This document shows positions 41,503-50,174 of a DNA stretch of 64,000 bases, piece by piece; the first letter of the stretch is position 1, and each line of letters opens with the position of its first letter. This DNA is from Halostagnicola sp. A-GB9-2 (GTDB lineage Archaea > Halobacteriota > Halobacteria > Halobacteriales > Natrialbaceae). A program made the translations under genes and the position numbers. The stretch covers positions 248,001 to 312,000 of the forward strand of contig NZ_JASJOC010000002.1 of assembly GCF_030068615.1 (NCBI RefSeq), given 5' to 3'. The notes under the pieces are model-generated. The model made no database searches. It was not told the origin of the DNA and saw only the letters and a program-made list of their open reading frames with translations.

Positions 41503-42084
41503 ATGAGCGAAGCCGAGCGTGACGAGACGAATGTTCGCCGTACGGTTGTGCTGGATTACCTCGCACACGGCCTCTCCGACGACGGCCGCCCACAGTACGC
41601 GAAGTCTCCCGCGGGGTACGCGATGGATGTCGAAGATTTCGGGCTCTACGAGGTTGCGTTCGACGAAGACGAGCGGTTGACGATCGGCAGCGAAGTCGTC
41701 GTCGAGCCCGACGAGGAACGCGATATCGTCGTCGATGCCCATTCGGTCGAGTACGACGCGCTCTCCTCGGGCGCCCAGTCGGAACTGGAGTACGTCGTCC
41801 AGGATTTAGTCGAGGACCACGAGGAGCGGTTCGTCGATTTCTATAACGAAGCCCAACCAATCACGTTGCGTCTCCACCAGCTGAACCTCCTGCCGGGTAT
41901 CGGGAAGAAACTCCGAAACGGCATCCTCGACGAACGCAAACGAAAGCCCTTCGATAGCTTCGAAGACCTCGAGGATCGCGTCTCGGGACTACACGATCCA
42001 GACGAAATCCTCGTCGAACGGATCATCCAGGAGTTGCGTGACGACGACCTGAAATACAAGACGTTCGTCGGCCAACACGACTGA
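41503..42084 (+). CDS. DUF655 family protein with helix-hairpin-helix
   Basis: The 193-residue protein is the archaeal DUF655 type: an S1/OB-like N-terminal half and a C-terminal helix-hairpin-helix with NLLPGIGKKLRNGILDERKRKPF. The fold suggests RNA or DNA binding. Its gene lies between rpoF and ksgA in many archaea, which points to a translation or ribosome-assembly role; that is inference from context. Its 3' end including the stop codon is tandemly duplicated just downstream. Confidence 0.93.
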   Translation: MSEAERDETNVRRTVVLDYLAHGLSDDGRPQYAKSPAGYAMDVEDFGLYEVAFDEDERLTIGSEVVVEPDEERDIVVDAHSVEYDALSSGAQSELEYVVQDLVEDHEERFVDFYNEAQPITLRLHQLNLLPGIGKKLRNGILDERKRKPFDSFEDLEDRVSGLHDPDEILVERIIQELRDDDLKYKTFVGQHD

Positions 42085-42104
42085 TTGTCGGCCAACACGA
42101 CTGA
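42067..42104. repeat. Tandem duplication of the DUF655 gene end
   Basis: The 18-base string gtcggccaacacgactga occurs at 42067-42084 (ending in the real stop) and again at 42087-42104, a 20-base period. The second copy is outside the gene. Confidence 0.9.
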
Positions 42105-42169
42105 CAACGGTTCACTCTTCTCGAGCCGAGACGGTGCGTTTACACTCGCCGGTCCCAAAGCGGCGACCA

Positions 42170-43012
42170 ATGAGAGATCCAGACGGCCTGATCGCTCGAG
42201 CCGGCGTTCGCGGCGATCCGGACCGTGACCAGCACTTTCTGATCGACGACCGCGTGCTGGACCGGTTGCCGACGTATCTTACGGAAACCGACGCCGACAC
42301 ATCTCACTTGCTCGAGATCGGTGGCGGGACCGGCGCGCTCACCGACAGATTGCTCGAGGCTGGCGAGCGGGTGACCGTCGTCGAACGCGATCGAAAGCTG
42401 GCGTCGTTTCTTCGCGAGGAGTTCGCGGATGAGATCGCGGCGGATCGACTGACGGTCGTCGAGGGAGATGCCCTCGAGGTCGAATTGCCCGATTTCACCG
42501 CATCCGTGTCGAACCTTCCCTATGGCGTCTCGAGCGAGATCACGTTTCGACTGCTTCCGAAATCTCGGCCGCTGGTGTTGATGTTTCAACAGGAGTTCGC
42601 CGAGCGGATGGTCGCGGAACCCGGGACCTCCGAGTACGGTCGACTGTCCGTCTCGACCCAGCATTACGCCGACGTCGAACTCGTCGAATCGATTCCAAAG
42701 GAGGCGTTTTCCCCGCCGCCTGCCGTCCAGAGCGCGGTCATTCGGGCAACACCCCGAGACCCGGACTACGAGGTCGACGACGAACAATTTTTCCTTCGGT
42801 TCGTCAAGGCGCTGTTCACCCAGCGACGGAAAACTATGCGTAACGCGATTCGAAACACGGGACACATCTCGAAGCTCGAGAACCCCGATGCGGTCGTCGA
42901 GGCGGCTGACGAGGAACTCCTTCGAAAGCGCGCCGGTGCCGTGACGCCGACGGAGTTCGCCGCACTCGCCGAACTCGCGACGGATGTGACGCGAATAACT
43001 GATGACGGGTAA
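42170..43012 (+). CDS. ksgA: 16S rRNA dimethyladenosine transferase (KsgA/Dim1)
   Basis: The 280-residue enzyme dimethylates two adjacent adenosines in the 3' hairpin of 16S rRNA during small-subunit assembly. It shows DQHFLIDDRVLD, the SAM loop EIGGGTGALTDRLL, VERDRKL and the catalytic NLPYGVSSE (NxPY), plus the C-terminal FTQRRKTMRNAIRN. The ATG at 42170 is chosen over 42134 because homologs begin near MRDPDGLI and box-A-like tttaca (42139-42144) lies ~28 bases upstream. Confidence 0.96.
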   Translation: MRDPDGLIARAGVRGDPDRDQHFLIDDRVLDRLPTYLTETDADTSHLLEIGGGTGALTDRLLEAGERVTVVERDRKLASFLREEFADEIAADRLTVVEGDALEVELPDFTASVSNLPYGVSSEITFRLLPKSRPLVLMFQQEFAERMVAEPGTSEYGRLSVSTQHYADVELVESIPKEAFSPPPAVQSAVIRATPRDPDYEVDDEQFFLRFVKALFTQRRKTMRNAIRNTGHISKLENPDAVVEAADEELLRKRAGAVTPTEFAALAELATDVTRITDDG

Positions 43013-43127
43013 CAAGCTACAACGGCCCGTAGACGAACGGTCTGTGGGAAACCTGGCCGTCAGTCGACCGATCCTCGACCGACGGATACAGGTGAGTGCA
43101 GCCACGATTCGGTCCAACGGAGAATAG

Positions 43128-44387
43128 ATGCTCGAGACTCTCTTTGGGTTCGACTGGTTAGGAGAACAGTTCGCAACCTCGAATCAGCGCCTCGCGGTGA
43201 CGGTCGTGGCGGTCGGGGTTTTGGTCGCTGTTCTGCTGTCGTACCAGAGGCTTCAGGAGTGGCTCGGTGATCGCGTCCGCCCGTTGTACGTCGATGTGAT
43301 TACGATGGGGGTCCTCGTCGGAACTTGCCTCCTATCGCTTGCGGTTATCCTGGGGGTCTGGCAGCAAACCCAGGAGGTTCGAGACATCTATGTCGAGCTC
43401 GGTCTCGGTGCGCCGGCGGTTGCCCGCGTCGTCATTTCGGCAATTATCCTCCTGAGCGGGCTTATCGTCAACCGATTCACTCGCCGAGTGATTCGAGAAG
43501 TGTTCGCTTCGTCGACGGCGGTCACCGACCACCAGCGCGAGGTAACACACCGTCTTTCACAGGTGGCTGTCTGGTCAATCACCCTGCTGGTCATTCTCGG
43601 CGTCTGGATCGACGACCTGAGCGGCCTCCTCGTCGGTGCAGGACTGTTCGGTGCCGGACTCGGCATGGCCGCGAGACAGACGATAAGTTCGATTCTCGCC
43701 GGGTTCGTGTTGATGTTCGCCCGTCCGTTCGAGATCGGCGACTGGATCGAAGTTGAAGACAGCGAGGGGACCGTCACCGACATTTCGATCTTCAATACGC
43801 GGGTCCAGTCGTTCGACGGCGAGTACATCATGATCCCGAACGACCTCATCGCCTCGAGCATGGTAACCAACCGCTCGAAGCGCGGCCGACTCCGCGTCGA
43901 AATCGAGATCGGAATCGACTACACGTCCGATGTCGGGCGGGCGTCGGAGCTAATCGAAACGACGATGGCGGATCTCGACCTCGCAGAGGCGGCTCCAGCT
44001 CCGCAGGTAGTCTCCAAGGGCTTTGGAGACTCTGCTATCATGCTGAGCGCCCGATTCTGGATCGATAAGCCGAGCGCGCGTCGGCAGTGGCAAGCTCGAA
44101 CGGCCGCAATCGGTGCGATCAAGGACGCGTTCGAGGAAGAGGGCATCAAAATCCCCTATCCACAGCGCGAACTCTCGGGACGAGCCGAACGCGGCGGGTT
44201 CGAAATCGCCGACCAGGTGCGCGGTTCGGCTCCGGCCGAGGGCAACGGCGAGTCCGCACCGGACGGCGACTCGAGAGCGAGGACGTCGACGGAGTACGAC
44301 GAGCGAGGCGGCGGTCGCACCGACTCGAGTGCCGAATCCACTTCCGATTCGGATGATGAACAGGTCGCAACCCGGGAGGACGACTAG
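43128..44387 (+). CDS. MscS-type mechanosensitive ion channel
   Basis: The 419-residue protein has about four to five membrane helices. The pore helix and beta-domain read GAGLGMAARQTISSILAGFVLMFARPFEIGDWIEV followed by GTVTDISIFNTRVQSFDGEYIMIPNDL, the MscS core. A charged, disordered C-terminal tail of ~80 residues follows. It opens under membrane tension to release solutes on hypo-osmotic shock, fitting a halophile. HemK2 starts on the base after its stop codon. Confidence 0.93.
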   Translation: MLETLFGFDWLGEQFATSNQRLAVTVVAVGVLVAVLLSYQRLQEWLGDRVRPLYVDVITMGVLVGTCLLSLAVILGVWQQTQEVRDIYVELGLGAPAVARVVISAIILLSGLIVNRFTRRVIREVFASSTAVTDHQREVTHRLSQVAVWSITLLVILGVWIDDLSGLLVGAGLFGAGLGMAARQTISSILAGFVLMFARPFEIGDWIEVEDSEGTVTDISIFNTRVQSFDGEYIMIPNDLIASSMVTNRSKRGRLRVEIEIGIDYTSDVGRASELIETTMADLDLAEAAPAPQVVSKGFGDSAIMLSARFWIDKPSARRQWQARTAAIGAIKDAFEEEGIKIPYPQRELSGRAERGGFEIADQVRGSAPAEGNGESAPDGDSRARTSTEYDERGGGRTDSSAESTSDSDDEQVATREDD

Positions 44388-44957
44388 ATGGACCTCGCCA
44401 ACCAACGCGGAGTGGAAACGGACGTCTACCAGCCGGCTGAGGACTCACAGTTACTCGCCGAAGCGGCCTGCGACCGATTGGACGAGCGGGACCTGGTTCT
44501 CGAGGTCGGTACCGGTTCGGGGTACGTTGCGACGCGAATCGCCGAAGAGACCGGAAGCCGCGTGATCGCGTCGGACGTGAACCCCCACGCGCTCGAACAG
44601 GCCCGCGGCGACGCCGTCGAGCCAGTTCAGGCGGATCTCGTGAGCCCGTTCGCAAACGACGTCTTCGACGCGGTCGTGTTCAATCCGCCGTACCTCCCGA
44701 CCGAGTCGGAGAACGAGTGGGACGACTGGATGGAACGCGCGCTTTCGGGCGGCGAGGACGGCCGCGAAGTCATCGATCCGTTCCTCGACGCTGTCGGTCG
44801 CGTTCTCGCACCCGACGGCCTCGTCCTCTTGCTCGTGAGCAGTCTCACGGGCGTCGACGAGGTCGTCGGCCGCGCCGGTGAGAACGGATTCAGCGCCGTC
44901 GCGGTCGCCGACGAGTCGTTCCCGTTCGAGACGTTGACCGTCCTCGAGTTGCTGTAG
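44388..44957 (+). CDS. HemK2/Mtq2-type release-factor glutamine N5-methyltransferase
   Basis: The 189-residue protein has VYQPAEDSQLLAEAA at the start, the SAM loop VLEVGTGSGYVATRIAE, DVNPHALEQAR and the catalytic VFNPPYLPTE (NPPY). The family methylates the GGQ glutamine of aRF1. It directly abuts the MscS gene and lies in the ksgA neighbourhood, a common archaeal arrangement. Confidence 0.93.
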   Translation: MDLANQRGVETDVYQPAEDSQLLAEAACDRLDERDLVLEVGTGSGYVATRIAEETGSRVIASDVNPHALEQARGDAVEPVQADLVSPFANDVFDAVVFNPPYLPTESENEWDDWMERALSGGEDGREVIDPFLDAVGRVLAPDGLVLLLVSSLTGVDEVVGRAGENGFSAVAVADESFPFETLTVLELL

Positions 44958-45008
44958 TCGGTAGGTCACCGCTTTTCGCTCTCGAAACGCCGATAGTCCG
45001 GAGTCGTC

Positions 45009-45090
45009 ATAGGGTCGGTTGTCCCTGTGTACCGGTTTGTCGCCAGAGCGGGGTAGCGAATGACCGGAAATGACTGACAACCGACCCTAT
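45009..45090. mobile_element. 82-bp MITE-like element with 15-bp terminal inverted repeats
   Basis: The termini atagggtcggttgtc (45009-45023) and gacaaccgaccctat (45076-45090) are perfect inverse complements around a 52-base centre. A weaker match (ccgg at both inner ends) extends the arms. No coding capacity and no clear target duplication are visible. It occupies the 212-base gap between hemK2 and the MutS-like gene. It could also be a long-stem terminator. Confidence 0.55.
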
Positions 45091-45169
45091 CAGCCAAAGC
45101 GATCGAGTCGACCGGCGAACGACCGCCCCGTGCCACAGTGTTCAAGGTAGTTCCCTCGAACGTTCGAGT

Positions 45170-46954
45170 ATGCGACTCGAGGAGTACTGGGGAGTCGGGC
45201 CGAAGACTCGCGAGACGTTGGTCGCGGAACTCGGCAGGGAACGAGCGATCAGGGCGATCGAGAGCGGCGACGTTCGGACGCTCTCGGAGGCCGGGTTACC
45301 CCGCGGCCGGGCGACCAGGATTCTCCGCCGGGCAACCGGCGGTGCCGGAATGGACATTCTGGCGACCAGCGACGCCCGCAAGGCGTACAAGGAACTGCTC
45401 GATCTCGCCGTCGAGCACGCCGTCACCGAGCGTGCCGCAGATCGGATTCGAGTCCTCACGCCACGGACGAACCGAACGGAGATGAACGAGCGCCTCGACT
45501 CGGTGTTGGCCGCGCGCGACGCCTGGGCCAGCCTCGAGGATGATGAGAAAGAACGGGTTCTCGAGGCGTACGACCGATACGATGATCGAGACGAGAGCGA
45601 ACACGCGGCCGTCGAGACCGCCCTCGCGTTGCTCGGGGCCGAAGTCGATTCGGGGCCGTTCGAGATGATCGCGAACCTCGAGCGGGAGACGCTCGAAGAC
45701 GCGGCCGACGCGCTCGGGGCGTTGGCCGGCGGGCGGGTCCGCGACGGGGCCGACGACGAACTCGATCGGCTTCGGGCCGCGCTGGGCGCGGTCGAAGATA
45801 TGGACGCGAACGCGCTCGAACTCATCGAGGAGCTTCGAGACGACGGCGTCCGCGACGTGGAGGGGTTCCGGGACGCGTTCGAGGATCGCCTCCTGGGCGA
45901 GACGGACGCGACGATCGAACAGGTTCGCGAGGCCATGCCGGCGGACGCGACGGACGCGAACGATTTCGTCGCCGGCACGCTTCGCGGGCTCCGGTCGAAC
46001 CTCACGGAAGCGGTCGACGAACGTGAGGAAACCGTCGCGGGCGAGTTCGAAGAGACGCTCGAGGACGCGAGCGAAGCCGTCGAGCAGGCGGTCTCTGCAG
46101 TGGACGAGATCGCCTTGCACCTTTCACTTGCGCGATTCGCGCTCGCCTACGATTGTACGCGACCGGCATTCGTCGGAGACGAGAACGAACAGAGCGATAG
46201 CGACGCGATTTCGGTGATCAACGCGCGAAACCTCTCGCTGGCGGCTCGAGAGGACGAACCGGTCCAGCCGGTCACCTACGGGCTCGGGGACCACGACGTG
46301 ACGACGGTGCCCGACGACGTCGGGTCCGTTCCCGGTCAGGAGGACGTCGCCGTCCTCACGGGAGCCAACAGCGGCGGGAAGACGACGCTTCTCGAGACGC
46401 TGTGTCAGGTCGTGTTGTTGGCCTCGATGGGGCTTCCGGTTCCCGCGGATCGAGCCGAAGTGACGCCCGTCGATTCGCTCGTCTTCCACAGGCGACACGC
46501 GAGTTTCAACGCCGGCGTGCTCGAGTCGACGTTGAAATCTATCGTGCCGCCGCTGTCCTCTGGTGGGCGAACGCTGATGCTTGTCGACGAGTTCGAGGCG
46601 ATCACCGAGCCCGGGAGCGCGGCGGATCTGTTGCACGGGCTGGTGACGCTCTCGGTCGACAGGGACGCGATGGGCGTGTTCGTCACGCACCTCGCCGACG
46701 ACCTCGAACCGTTACCCGAGGCGGCTCGCGTCGACGGCATCTTCGCGGAAGGACTCAATCCCGACCTCGAGTTGCTCGTCGACTACCAGCCGCGGTTTAA
46801 CACCGTGGGGCGCTCGACGCCGGAGTTCATCGTCTCGAGGCTGGTCGCAAATGCGACCGACCGAACCGAACGGACCGGCTTCGAGACGCTGGCAGAGGCT
46901 GTCGGCGACGAGGTCGTCCAGCGGACGCTCGCGGATGCGCGATGGACCGAGTGA
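45170..46954 (+). CDS. MutS-like ATPase with N-terminal helix-hairpin-helix
   Basis: The 594-residue protein begins with a helix-hairpin-helix-like segment (YWGVGPKTRETLVAELG and ARLPRGRATRIL-like repeats, residues ~5-60). A long helical middle follows (~100-330), then a MutS ATPase domain with Walker A LTGANSGGKTTLLETL, VPADRAEVTPVDSL, the signature STLKSIVPPLSSGGRTLMLVDEFEA and FVTHLADDL. The mismatch-recognition domain of MutS1 and the Smr nuclease of MutS2 are absent. I infer a DNA-structure-binding ATPase in recombination or repair; the exact job is unknown. Confidence 0.9.
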   Translation: MRLEEYWGVGPKTRETLVAELGRERAIRAIESGDVRTLSEAGLPRGRATRILRRATGGAGMDILATSDARKAYKELLDLAVEHAVTERAADRIRVLTPRTNRTEMNERLDSVLAARDAWASLEDDEKERVLEAYDRYDDRDESEHAAVETALALLGAEVDSGPFEMIANLERETLEDAADALGALAGGRVRDGADDELDRLRAALGAVEDMDANALELIEELRDDGVRDVEGFRDAFEDRLLGETDATIEQVREAMPADATDANDFVAGTLRGLRSNLTEAVDEREETVAGEFEETLEDASEAVEQAVSAVDEIALHLSLARFALAYDCTRPAFVGDENEQSDSDAISVINARNLSLAAREDEPVQPVTYGLGDHDVTTVPDDVGSVPGQEDVAVLTGANSGGKTTLLETLCQVVLLASMGLPVPADRAEVTPVDSLVFHRRHASFNAGVLESTLKSIVPPLSSGGRTLMLVDEFEAITEPGSAADLLHGLVTLSVDRDAMGVFVTHLADDLEPLPEAARVDGIFAEGLNPDLELLVDYQPRFNTVGRSTPEFIVSRLVANATDRTERTGFETLAEAVGDEVVQRTLADARWTE

Positions 46955-46978
46955 GTAGGGAAGACTCGCTATTTGGTT

Positions 46979-47530
46979 TCACCATTCGTCTTCGTCGAGC
47001 CACTGGTCCGGCGTCGGGGTATACCCCTCGTCGTCGGCTTCCCCGTCGGTTCCGTGATAGGTGTAGACGTGGCCGTCTTTGTCTTCGGCAATTCGCGCCT
47101 CGAGGTACGACTGGGCGGCCCGTCTCGAGAGCGCTCCCATCTCGATGATGTCCGCCAGGACGGTCTTCGTGGCCCGAAACCAGATTAGTGCCTCGCGATC
47201 CGACGCGTCGGGTGCGAGTTCGACGATCGCTCCTCGTCCGTTCTGTCGGCCGTCGCCCCACTCGAGCCAGCAGACGCGGTAGGATTTGACGTCGAACTCG
47301 GTCGAAACGAGGTAGAGCGCCTCGTGTGTACAGGGATCGAGATAGTTGGTGAGAACTCGCTCGAGCGCGACCGAATCGGCCAGTAGCGACGAATCGACCG
47401 TCCCGGACCCGAGAGGAGTATCGGCGTCGATTCGGTCGGCCAACTCGAGATCGGCCGCGCCCCAGTGGCTGTATCGGAGGTCGTAGAGGTGATCGGGACG
47501 CCGGTAGGCGACGAGCGCTCTATGTCCCAT
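46979..47530 (-). CDS. DUF6735-like haloarchaeal protein
   Basis: The 183-residue protein starts MGHRALVAYRRPDHLYDLRYSHWGAADL, a pattern I associate with the haloarchaeal DUF6735 family. It continues with YLVSTEFDVKSYRVCWLEWGDG and an acidic C-terminus. No catalytic site is evident. It converges with the MutS-like gene, 24 bases apart. Confidence 0.75.
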   Translation of the reverse strand: MGHRALVAYRRPDHLYDLRYSHWGAADLELADRIDADTPLGSGTVDSSLLADSVALERVLTNYLDPCTHEALYLVSTEFDVKSYRVCWLEWGDGRQNGRGAIVELAPDASDREALIWFRATKTVLADIIEMGALSRRAAQSYLEARIAEDKDGHVYTYHGTDGEADDEGYTPTPDQWLDEDEW

Positions 47531-47720
47531 TCGTCTCCGAGCGAGGACGCGGGTGGTCGGCTCCGATGCGGCCGGGCAACGATAAGTGGGGGCTCATCAC
47601 CCGGTTTGGGCTCGCCCCCCTATTTGAACGTCGGGATCGGGTCACACTCAGCGTCAGATCGTTTCCGCCAGATAACGGCCCGGTAATTGGACTTCGTCGT
47701 CCGGCCGTTGGGTTTTCTCG

Positions 47721-47802
47721 TACTGCCGGCTATACCTCTGTGAAGATTCTCGCCGCCCCAGGGGGACGAGAATCGTGAACGACGTACAGCCGACAGTATC
47801 AC
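47721..47802. repeat. Copy A of an ~80-bp hairpin-bearing dispersed repeat
   Basis: This stretch matches, in reverse complement, bases 57893-57973 with only scattered differences (tactgccggct-tacctctgtgaagattctcgc at one end, gaacgacgtacag at the other). Its core folds as GATTCTCG/CGAGAATC (47745-47774) with a nested CCCC-A-GGGG loop. One edge overlaps the stop codon of the SRPBCC gene. No open frame is inside. Confidence 0.85.
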
Positions 47803-48248
47803 CGTTCGACGGAAAGTCGCCGCTCGGCACGTTCTTTGATCGCTCGGTTCATTGCTTCGAATCCGCGCATGATCTTGTCCTCGTCCAGAAGGATCGGGAC
47901 GAGTGCCCCGCGAAACGTCTCTCGCTGGAGAAAACGAGTTCGTCGATTGTCGTCACCGACGGGCTCGAGGTGGAATTCGTGGTAGCCGTCGAACACGAAC
48001 GGAACGAAGAGCCGTCCGCGCCACGCGAGTCGTCTATTCGGTTCGACGGCGATGACGTCCGGAGTGAACGTCATTGATCGAGACGCCGGCGGCTGGATCG
48101 TGACTTCGAGCCGTTCACCCTCGACGGGGAGGCCTGTTATCGAACGGACGAACGGGTTCCACTCCGGATACGTGTCGAACTCGAGGAGGACCTCCCAGAC
48201 GGCGTCAGGCGGGGCGTCGATTTCCTCGAAGGCCTCGATATTGAACAT
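47799..48248 (-). CDS. SRPBCC-fold protein (START/Bet v1-like)
   Basis: The 149-residue protein has the SRPBCC pattern FEEIDAPPDAVWEVLLEFDTYPEWNPFVRSITG near its start and the closing amphipathic helix IMRGFEAMNRAIKERAE. The fold has a deep ligand pocket; ligand unknown. An upstream in-frame Met at 48293 is possible; 48248 (MFNIEAFEEID) fits the fold start. Its stop codon lies inside the dispersed repeat copy A. Confidence 0.85.
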   Translation of the reverse strand: MFNIEAFEEIDAPPDAVWEVLLEFDTYPEWNPFVRSITGLPVEGERLEVTIQPPASRSMTFTPDVIAVEPNRRLAWRGRLFVPFVFDGYHEFHLEPVGDDNRRTRFLQRETFRGALVPILLDEDKIMRGFEAMNRAIKERAERRLSVER

Positions 48249-48359
48249 GAGAGAGGGTAGCATCCGACGGAACATGCGCCTATCGCCTATCAATGGCCGT
48301 TAGAGTCGGCGGAGCAGTCGATCAGTCACTGGCGAAGGCGGTGGCAGGGTGAGGTGTGC

Positions 48360-49016
48360 CTAGGCGCTGTCGTTAAATCGACGGTTCGTCGAGAGCGGGG
48401 CGTCACCCGGCTCTCCTCGGACGAAGTGGCCCGCCGGGTTGATCTCGCCGTCGCGCTCCATCGAGAGCAGTTCGACGAACCAGGCCTCGTGTTCGACTTC
48501 TTCCTGAAGGATACGCTGGGCCATATCGTAGGTCCGCGGATCGACGCCCTGGGTCATGTCACAGATTTCCGACCAGGTGCGGATGGCACAGCGTTCGGCT
48601 TCGAGCAACACCTCGAGGATCGATTCGGCGGTCAGTTCGTCGAGTTCGAACCCCTCAGTTTCGTAGGGGACCGGCATCTCGGCATCGGGACAGGAGGCCC
48701 GATCGGCGAAGTCCCGGATATCGTTCGGGAGCGAACCGCCGAGTTCGTACACTCGAGGGGCGACCAATTCGAAGTGTGCGCGGTCCTCGAGGCGGGCGTC
48801 CTCGGTTATCTCCTTGTAGTCCTCGTGGCCCGCGAGGTGCATCCGGAGGTTCGTGTAGTAGTAGTACGTGGTGAACTCGGCACCGATCGCGTCGAGGAGT
48901 TTCTCTCGAAGCTCCTCGGGATCGAGCCCCCGCTCGCGAAGCACGGCCATCCCCACTCGTTCACTCGTGTCCCCTGCATCGATGTTTCCCGCGGCGTGTG
49001 GTTTGTCGTCGGACAT
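48360..49016 (-). CDS. Dps-like ferritin-family protein (DPSL type)
   Basis: The 218-residue protein has two ferritin-like helix pairs with [62 protein letters not shown] and [13 protein letters not shown], supplying the Glu/His iron ligands. The Cys pair in [12 protein letters not shown] recalls the Dps-like thioferritins of archaea. Such proteins oxidise and store iron with peroxide and shield DNA. Start at 49016, ~25-34 bases after a box A on the minus strand. Confidence 0.88.
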   Translation of the reverse strand: MSDDKPHAAGNIDAGDTSERVGMAVLRERGLDPEELREKLLDAIGAEFTTYYYYTNLRMHLAGHEDYKEITEDARLEDRAHFELVAPRVYELGGSLPNDIRDFADRASCPDAEMPVPYETEGFELDELTAESILEVLLEAERCAIRTWSEICDMTQGVDPRTYDMAQRILQEEVEHEAWFVELLSMERDGEINPAGHFVRGEPGDAPLSTNRRFNDSA

Positions 49017-49040
49017 GTCACGGGCTACTGCCACTAGCCG

Positions 49041-49050
49041 CTACTTATAC
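49041..49050 (-). promoter_or_regulatory. Box A of the Dps-like gene
   Basis: On the minus strand gtataagtag lies 25-34 bases before the ATG at 49016; the mRNA should be leaderless. Confidence 0.6.
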
Positions 49051-49171
49051 ATGTTTGTTGGTTGGTAGTTTGGTAAGTCAGCGTTCTTGATCGAACGCGG
49101 CGAACATCGGTCAGCGTCATTCTCGAGTTGGCGATAGCCGCAAACGGCGTCGTTACCCGGAAGCGATGTCC

Positions 49172-49606
49172 CTATCCACCCGGAATGTGCGTTCGATTTC
49201 CGTTCGCCGCCAGTTCGTCGAACGACGCCGTCGCCCCTTCCGATAGCTGATACTCGCCGTGATACGGGTCAACGTCGCGGTCGAGCCCCGAGACGGTTCG
49301 AATCGCGTCGGCGAACCGTTCGTAGTTCTCGTCGACGATATCTTGGACGAGAACCGGCATCCCGGCGCGGTCGCAGAGTTCGCCGGCCGCGGCTCGACCC
49401 GCCCAGACCACCTCGGTGTTTCCGTCGACGAAAAACAGGGCGAACGGCGTATCGTCGAACTGCGCTTCGAGAAACGCCTGTGCGGTCGGATCGTCCCACG
49501 GAACGACGCCGACGGACTCGAGTTGGCGCATCGCCGTCGAGGCCGCCGAGCAGAACGGACAGTCGCCGTCGTAGAGGAGGATTCCGGTGAACGTGGGTTC
49601 TGACAT
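49172..49606 (-). CDS. DCC-family thiol-disulfide oxidoreductase-like protein
   Basis: The 144-residue protein starts with GILLYDGDCPFCSAAS, the DxDCxxC signature (CPFC) of the DCC/DUF393 family, and continues FALFFVDGNTEVVWAG. Members are thioredoxin-like. The gene lies 40 bases downstream of the ferredoxin gene on the same strand, so a redox partnership is plausible but unproven. Confidence 0.9.
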   Translation of the reverse strand: MSEPTFTGILLYDGDCPFCSAASTAMRQLESVGVVPWDDPTAQAFLEAQFDDTPFALFFVDGNTEVVWAGRAAAGELCDRAGMPVLVQDIVDENYERFADAIRTVSGLDRDVDPYHGEYQLSEGATASFDELAANGNRTHIPGG

Positions 49607-49646
49607 GGCGCGTATGTTTCTGCTGGTAGTTCGGACGGGTGTCGTC

Positions 49647-50021
49647 TCACCCGAGCTTGGATCGACCCGGGGGCTTGTCGTGTTCGGCGCGGTGTCTCAG
49701 GAGTTCGTCGTACTGTTCGACCTCGAGCACGAGGTCCGATCGAGGTTGTCCGACGCAGGTGAGGACGAATCCTGCCTCATCGTCGCTGGGATAGTATCGT
49801 TTTGCGTTACTGTGATCGACCTCTCCTTCGAGGAGTTTCGCCGCGCAGGTGATACACCACCCCTGCTGGCAGTCGGCGGACAGCCAGATGCCAGCCGACC
49901 GGGCGGCCGCGAGGATCGATTGGTCCTCGCGAACCTCGAGCGTGCGGGACTCGCCCGCGGCGTCCAGATCGGCTTCGTCCGGAACACGGAGTTCGACGGT
50001 CCAGGTCGCGGGTTCGGTCAC
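49647..50021 (-). CDS. 2Fe-2S plant-type ferredoxin domain protein
   Basis: The 124-residue protein has the cluster motif CQQGWCITC (C-x4-C-x2-C) with the fourth Cys in FVLTCVGQP, and a beta-grasp pattern before it. It carries one electron in the cytoplasm. It lacks the haloarchaeal insertion of the main halophilic ferredoxin, so it is probably a specialised partner. The DCC gene follows on the same strand. Confidence 0.92.
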   Translation of the reverse strand: MTEPATWTVELRVPDEADLDAAGESRTLEVREDQSILAAARSAGIWLSADCQQGWCITCAAKLLEGEVDHSNAKRYYPSDDEAGFVLTCVGQPRSDLVLEVEQYDELLRHRAEHDKPPGRSKLG

Positions 50022-50174
50022 GGCTACTTGCTATGATTGGGACGAGAGCAAAATGCCTGTTGCCGGAATCGGCAACTCGAGGACGTTCGCTTGCCACGAG
50101 CCGCTGCCTTCGCCCGATCCGTTCCCAGCACACGCCAACCCGTCTTCTTTCTCCGTAGCGCGTGTCCCTGCCTC

